From NCBI RefSeq assembly GCF_017357105.1, contig NZ_CP071596.1, forward strand, positions 2,666,001 to 2,730,000: a stretch of 64,000 bases of DNA, given 5' to 3'. The notes below the pieces were generated by a model that searched no databases, was not told where the DNA came from, and saw only the letters and a list, made by a program, of their open reading frames with translations. Below, one piece after another: positions 60,090-64,000 of this stretch. The stretch comes from Natronosalvus caseinilyticus. GTDB lineage: Archaea > Halobacteriota > Halobacteria > Halobacteriales > Natrialbaceae. The translations under genes and the position numbers were made by a program. Position 1 is the stretch's first letter. Each line of letters begins with the position of its first letter.

Positions 60090-62375
60090 ATGCGCGGCAC
60101 CGACTACGTCGACGCGGCCGACCGTACGCTCGAGGAGACCTACGAGGAGCCGATGAGCCTCGCGGCGTACGTCGACCGGATATTCGAGACGCCGTCGACG
60201 GCTTCCCACGCCTCGAAGTACCTGCTCGAGGCGATCGAGGCCAGCGGAACCCGGGAAGTGATCGAAGAGGGAGAAGAGAAGCGGCGCTACCGCTTCTTCG
60301 ACGATCCCGGAAACGACGGTGAGCACGCGATCCTCGGCAACACTGAGGTGCTCAACGAGTTCGTCGACGACCTGCAGTCGATCGCTGCGGGCCGGGCGAA
60401 AGACGAGAAGATCATCTGGTTCGAGGGGCCGACGGCGACCGGGAAGTCCGAACTCAAGCGCTGCCTGGTCAACGGCCTGCGCACGTACTCGAAGACGCCC
60501 GAGGGTCGTCGGTACACCCTCGAGTGGAACGTCGACGCGACCGACCCGGACGAGCGGGGGCTGAGCTACGGCGGCAATCCCGCGCCGTCTGACGACGAGA
60601 ACTGGTACGAGAGCCCGGTCCAGGTCCACCCGCTGGCCGTCTTTCCCGAGCCGGTCCGGGAGGAACTGCTCGAGAAACTGAACGCGCAACTGGACGACCA
60701 CGTCCCGATCTCGGTCGACACCCGGCTCGACCCGTTCTCCAGGGAGGCCTACGACTACCTCGAGGAGCAGTACCGCCGCCGCGGCACCGAGGGGCTGTTC
60801 TCGGCGATCACCGACGAGAGTCACCTCCGGGTGAAGAACTACGTCGTGGACGTCGGCTCGGGAATCGGCGTCCTCCACGCGGAGGACGACGGTCGTCCGA
60901 AGGAGCGGCTGGTGGGGTCGTGGATGCACGGGATGCTCCAGGAACTCGACTCCCGCGGCCGGAAGAACCCGCAGGCGTTCAGCTACGACGGCGTCCTCTC
61001 GCAGGGCAACGGCGTCCTGACGGTGGTCGAGGACGCCGCCCAGCACGCCGACTTGCTCCAGAAGCTGCTCAACGTACCCGACGAGCGATCCGTGAAACTC
61101 GACAAGGGCATCGCGATGGACGTCGACACCCAGATGCTCATCATCTCCAACCCGGACCTCGAGGCCCAGCTGAACCAGCACGCCGACCGGAACGGAATGG
61201 ACCCGCTGAAGGCGCTCAAGCGCCGTCTCGACAAACACGAGTTCGGCTACCTGACGAACCTGAGCCTCGAGACCGAGTTGATCCGCCGGGAACTCACCGG
61301 CGAGACGACCATCTGGGAGGCCGAGGACTACGACGACGTGGCCGCAAAGATCAGGGAACCGATCACCATCACGGTCAAGGAGAGCGACGGATCGTTGCGC
61401 GAACGCGAGCTCGCCCCGCACGCACTCGAGGCGGCGGCTCTCTACGCAGTCGTCACGCGCCTCGACGAGGACGGAACGCCCTCTGGACTCGACCTGATCG
61501 ACAAGGCGCTGCTCTACGACCGGGGGTACCTGCAGGAGGGCGACACCCGTCGGGACAAAGACGAGTTCGAGTTCGACGACCAGAGCCACGACGGGGAGCA
61601 CGGCATTCCGGTGACGTACACCCGCGATACGCTGGCCGAACTCATCCAGCACGAGGCGGACCGTCACCACCCCGACCTCCCGGTTGCCGACGTGGTCATG
61701 CCGCGCGACGTCCTGAACGCGATGGCCGAGGGACTGGCCGATGCCCCGGTGTTCTCGACGGGCGAACGCTCGGAGTTCGAGAACCGAGTCGTCCCCGTGA
61801 AGAACTACGTCTACGACCAGCAGGAGTCGGACGTCATCGAGGCTATCATGCACGACCAGCGCGTCGACGAGGCGACCGTCGCCGAGTACGTCGAGCACGT
61901 CTACGCCTGGGAGACCGACGAGGCACTCTACAACGACCGGGGCGAGGAGATCGACCCCGACCCGCTGAAGATGAAGCTCTTCGAGGTCGAACACCTTGGC
62001 CGGTTCTCCGAGGAGGCCTACGAGTCGAACCTGCCGCGGGAGGTCGTCAGGGAGTTCCGACGCGAGAAAGTCATCACGGCGCTCAACCGTCACGCGTGGG
62101 AACAGCGCAACGAGGACTTCTCCGTGTCGGACGTCGACCTGACGTCGATCCCCGTCATCAGGTCCGTCCTCGAGAGTCACGACTGGGACGACGTCAGGCG
62201 GACCTTCGAGGACCTCGACCCCCACCAGTGGGACAATCCTCCGAGTGGCACCGAGACTGAGGCCGTCAAGGAGGCAACGTTCGAGCGCCTGGTTGCAGAC
62301 TTCGAGTACTCCCCGGCCTCGGCCGAGTTGACCAGCAGACACGTCATGGGACAGGTGAGTTACCGATGGGACTGA
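60090..62375 (+). CDS. Second PrkA-type kinase, divergent paralogue
   Basis: 761 residues, starting one base after the prkA stop. It keeps the PrkA layout: Walker [15 protein letters not shown] (residues 112-125) and an Asp-rich N-terminal half, then [23 protein letters not shown] and [13 protein letters not shown] corresponding to the usual sensor strands. It is longer than the first kinase and much diverged, particularly in the C-terminal third ([18 protein letters not shown]). It may form a hetero-complex with the first, as tandem PrkA genes are kept together in haloarchaea. The start is the ATG at 60090. Confidence 0.88.
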   Translation: MRGTDYVDAADRTLEETYEEPMSLAAYVDRIFETPSTASHASKYLLEAIEASGTREVIEEGEEKRRYRFFDDPGNDGEHAILGNTEVLNEFVDDLQSIAAGRAKDEKIIWFEGPTATGKSELKRCLVNGLRTYSKTPEGRRYTLEWNVDATDPDERGLSYGGNPAPSDDENWYESPVQVHPLAVFPEPVREELLEKLNAQLDDHVPISVDTRLDPFSREAYDYLEEQYRRRGTEGLFSAITDESHLRVKNYVVDVGSGIGVLHAEDDGRPKERLVGSWMHGMLQELDSRGRKNPQAFSYDGVLSQGNGVLTVVEDAAQHADLLQKLLNVPDERSVKLDKGIAMDVDTQMLIISNPDLEAQLNQHADRNGMDPLKALKRRLDKHEFGYLTNLSLETELIRRELTGETTIWEAEDYDDVAAKIREPITITVKESDGSLRERELAPHALEAAALYAVVTRLDEDGTPSGLDLIDKALLYDRGYLQEGDTRRDKDEFEFDDQSHDGEHGIPVTYTRDTLAELIQHEADRHHPDLPVADVVMPRDVLNAMAEGLADAPVFSTGERSEFENRVVPVKNYVYDQQESDVIEAIMHDQRVDEATVAEYVEHVYAWETDEALYNDRGEEIDPDPLKMKLFEVEHLGRFSEEAYESNLPREVVREFRREKVITALNRHAWEQRNEDFSVSDVDLTSIPVIRSVLESHDWDDVRRTFEDLDPHQWDNPPSGTETEAVKEATFERLVADFEYSPASAELTSRHVMGQVSYRWD

Positions 62376-63694
62376 GAGACGACCTCGACCGATTCCGCGA
62401 AGTGGGCGAAGAGCGCCGCGAAGACCTCTCGGAGTTCATCCAGTACGGCGATCTGAGCGGCGGCGGACGAAACGACATCCAGATCCCGATCAAGATCGTC
62501 TCCCTGCCGGGATTCGAGTACGATCAGCGCGACCAGGGCGGCGTCGGGCAGGGCGACGGCGATACTCCGGACGTTGGCCAGCCGGTCGGCCAGCCGCAGC
62601 CCCAGCCCGGCGACGGCGACGACGGTGAGGAGGGCGAGCCCGGCGAGGAGGGCGGTGAACACGAGTACTACGAGATGGACCCCGAGGAGTTCGCCCAGGA
62701 ACTCGACGAGGAACTCGGCCTGGACTTAGAGCCGAAGGGCAAGCGCGTCATCGAGGAGAAAGAGGGGCCGTACACGGACCTCACGCGTTCCGGGCCGGAC
62801 AGCACGCTCGACTTCGAGCGCATGTTCAAAGAGGGGCTCAAACGCAAGCTGACGATGGACTTCGACGAGGAGTTCGTCCGCGAGGTTTGCAAGGTCGAGG
62901 AGATCACCCCGCGGGAAGTTTTCGAGTGGGCGCGCGGCGAGAACCTGCCCGTGTCGATGGCCTGGATCGAGGACGCCCACGCCGAGGTGGCCGACGAGCG
63001 CGGCGCATGGGCCTCCATCGAGGAGGTCGAAGAAAACGTCGAGCGCGAGACGATCCACGAGCAGATTCGACGCGACGGCATCAAGCACGTCCCGTTCCGA
63101 CGCGAGGACGAACGCTATCGCTTCCCCGAGATCATCGAGGAGAAAGAGAAGAACGTCGTCGTCGTCAACATCCGGGACGTCTCGGGGTCGATGCGCGAGA
63201 AGAAACGGGAACTGGTCGAACGAACATTTACGCCGCTCGACTGGTACCTCACCGGGAAGTACGACAACGCCGAATTCCTCTACATCGCCCACGACGCCGA
63301 CGCCTGGGAGGTCGAACGCGAGGAGTTCTTCGGCATCCGCTCCGGTGGGGGAACCCGCATTTCGAGCGCGTACGAACTCGCCCAGGAACTCCTCGAGGAG
63401 TACCCCTGGAGCGACTGGAACCGCTACGTCTTCGCCGCCGGCGACTCCGAGAACTCGAGCAACGACACCGAGGAGGGCGTCATCCCACTGATGGAGTCGA
63501 TTCCGGCGAACCTCCACGCCTACGTGGAGACCCAGCCCAGCGGCAACGCCATCAACGCGACTCACGCCGAGGAACTCGAGCGCCACTTCGGCGATACCGA
63601 CGACGTCGCGGTGGCGTACGTCAACAGCGAGGAGGACGTCACCGACGCGATTTACCGCATCCTCAGCACCGAAGCGGGTGATTCAGATGAGTAA
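62366..63694 (+). CDS. DUF444 (YeaH/YhbH) family protein
   Basis: 442 residues. This family is always next to PrkA and Spo[19 protein letters not shown] is a VWA-type MIDAS motif (Asp-x-Ser-x-Ser), and [19 protein letters not shown] the second metal-binding loop. The N-terminal region (about 55-100) is Gly/Gln/Asp-rich and disordered. The start ATG at 62366 overlaps the previous stop by 10 bases. In E. coli YeaH partners with the kinase YeaG; the same pairing is expected here. Confidence 0.93.
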   Translation: MGLRDDLDRFREVGEERREDLSEFIQYGDLSGGGRNDIQIPIKIVSLPGFEYDQRDQGGVGQGDGDTPDVGQPVGQPQPQPGDGDDGEEGEPGEEGGEHEYYEMDPEEFAQELDEELGLDLEPKGKRVIEEKEGPYTDLTRSGPDSTLDFERMFKEGLKRKLTMDFDEEFVREVCKVEEITPREVFEWARGENLPVSMAWIEDAHAEVADERGAWASIEEVEENVERETIHEQIRRDGIKHVPFRREDERYRFPEIIEEKEKNVVVVNIRDVSGSMREKKRELVERTFTPLDWYLTGKYDNAEFLYIAHDADAWEVEREEFFGIRSGGGTRISSAYELAQELLEEYPWSDWNRYVFAAGDSENSSNDTEEGVIPLMESIPANLHAYVETQPSGNAINATHAEELERHFGDTDDVAVAYVNSEEDVTDAIYRILSTEAGDSDE

Positions 63695-64000
63695 TTCCGA
63701 TCGATTCCACAAACAGGCGATCGCCGCCGACCTCGAGGAACCCGTCCGCGAGGCGCGCAACCTCGCCCAGAAACTCGGCCTCGAGCCCTACCCGGTGAAG
63801 TACTGGATCGTCGACTACGACGAGATGAACGAACTCATTGCCTACGGGGGCTTCCAGTCGCGCTATCCCCACTGGCGGTGGGGAATGCAGTACGACCGCC
63901 AGCAGAAGCAGGGCCAGTACGGCGGCGGCAAGGCCTTCGAGATCGTCAACAACGACAACCCGGCCCACGCCTTCCTCCAGGAGTCGAACACGACGGCCGA
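63687..64000 (+). CDS. SpoVR family protein, 5' part only (window ends)
   Basis: About 104 residues visible, beginning [20 protein letters not shown], open to the window end. [39 protein letters not shown] and the [19 protein letters not shown] segment are clear SpoVR/YcgB motifs. The start overlaps the DUF444 stop by 8 bases. It completes the usual PrkA-YeaH-SpoVR group (YeaG, YeaH, YcgB in E. coli), for which a shared role in starvation or stress is known but the mechanism is not. Confidence 0.92.
   Translation, partial: MSNSDRFHKQAIAADLEEPVREARNLAQKLGLEPYPVKYWIVDYDEMNELIAYGGFQSRYPHWRWGMQYDRQQKQGQYGGGKAFEIVNNDNPAHAFLQESNTTA

Noticed and set aside
60000-62342. Minus-strand open frame of 780 codons
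   Set aside because: It is the mirror of the second PrkA gene, with Leu/Val/Asp/Arg composition typical of antisense frames and no motif.

Overview
The window is a stretch of haloarchaeal chromosome (class Halobacteria, probably a Natrialba/Haloterrigena-like lineage; the genus is inference). The evidence is high GC with frequent CTCGAG, very acidic proteins, twin-arginine signals on exported proteins, archaeal information-processing genes (RPA, Nop5, fibrillarin, ATP-dependent DNA ligase, a Bax1-like nuclease), coenzyme F420 and gamma-glutamylcysteine synthesis, HTH-10 regulators, and a TATA-like box 25-29 bases ahead of many start codons, as expected for leaderless transcripts. I see no rRNA, CRISPR array, transposase or prophage. 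One tRNA gene (Leu-CAA) is present.

Layout. 1-7.1 kb: two Tat-exported surface proteins, a heparinase-like protein cut by the window edge and a 1717-residue subtilisin fused to a beta-helix. 7.3-13.7 kb: AsnC-TRASH regulator, tRNA-Leu, LLM oxidoreductase, GH15 glucoamylase-like enzyme, zinc-ribbon protein, DUF309 protein, polyprenyl synthase. 13.7-19.9 kb: sugar/lipid cluster (epimerase-like SDR, two GT4 glycosyltransferases, alkaline-phosphatase-like protein, UPF0104 membrane protein, PAP2 phosphatase). 20-24.2 kb: O-methyltransferase, small membrane protein, riboflavin-pathway reductase, a 58-residue zinc-finger protein, and a histidine kinase broken by a frameshift. 24.5-28.3 kb: rpa1-rpap1-rpe operon. 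28.3-31.7 kb: Dus-like protein plus cofD, and a glutamate-cysteine-ligase-like gene.

32.2-37.2 kb holds the most striking system: five tightly coupled genes encoding RsbR-, RsbS- and RsbT-like stressosome proteins, an RsbT-like ATPase fused to an RsbX-like phosphatase, and a GAF/HTH-10 DNA-binding protein. In Bacillus the stressosome ends on a sigma-factor cascade, which archaea lack. Here the natural output is the HTH-10 protein, giving a compact stress-to-transcription module.

37.3-57.4 kb: exported beta-helix protein, DNA ligase, lipoprotein, inositol-monophosphatase-like enzyme, two divergent regulators, DUF63 membrane protein, TrmB regulator, nop5-flpA, gshA, methyltransferase, a winged-helix regulator ahead of a PiT phosphate transporter, UspA, a DUF389 membrane protein, a membrane protein with a tetrapeptide-repeat tail, Bax1-like nuclease and a small conserved protein. 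58-64 kb: an overlapping operon of two PrkA-type kinases, a DUF444 (YeaH) protein and SpoVR, the last cut by the window end.
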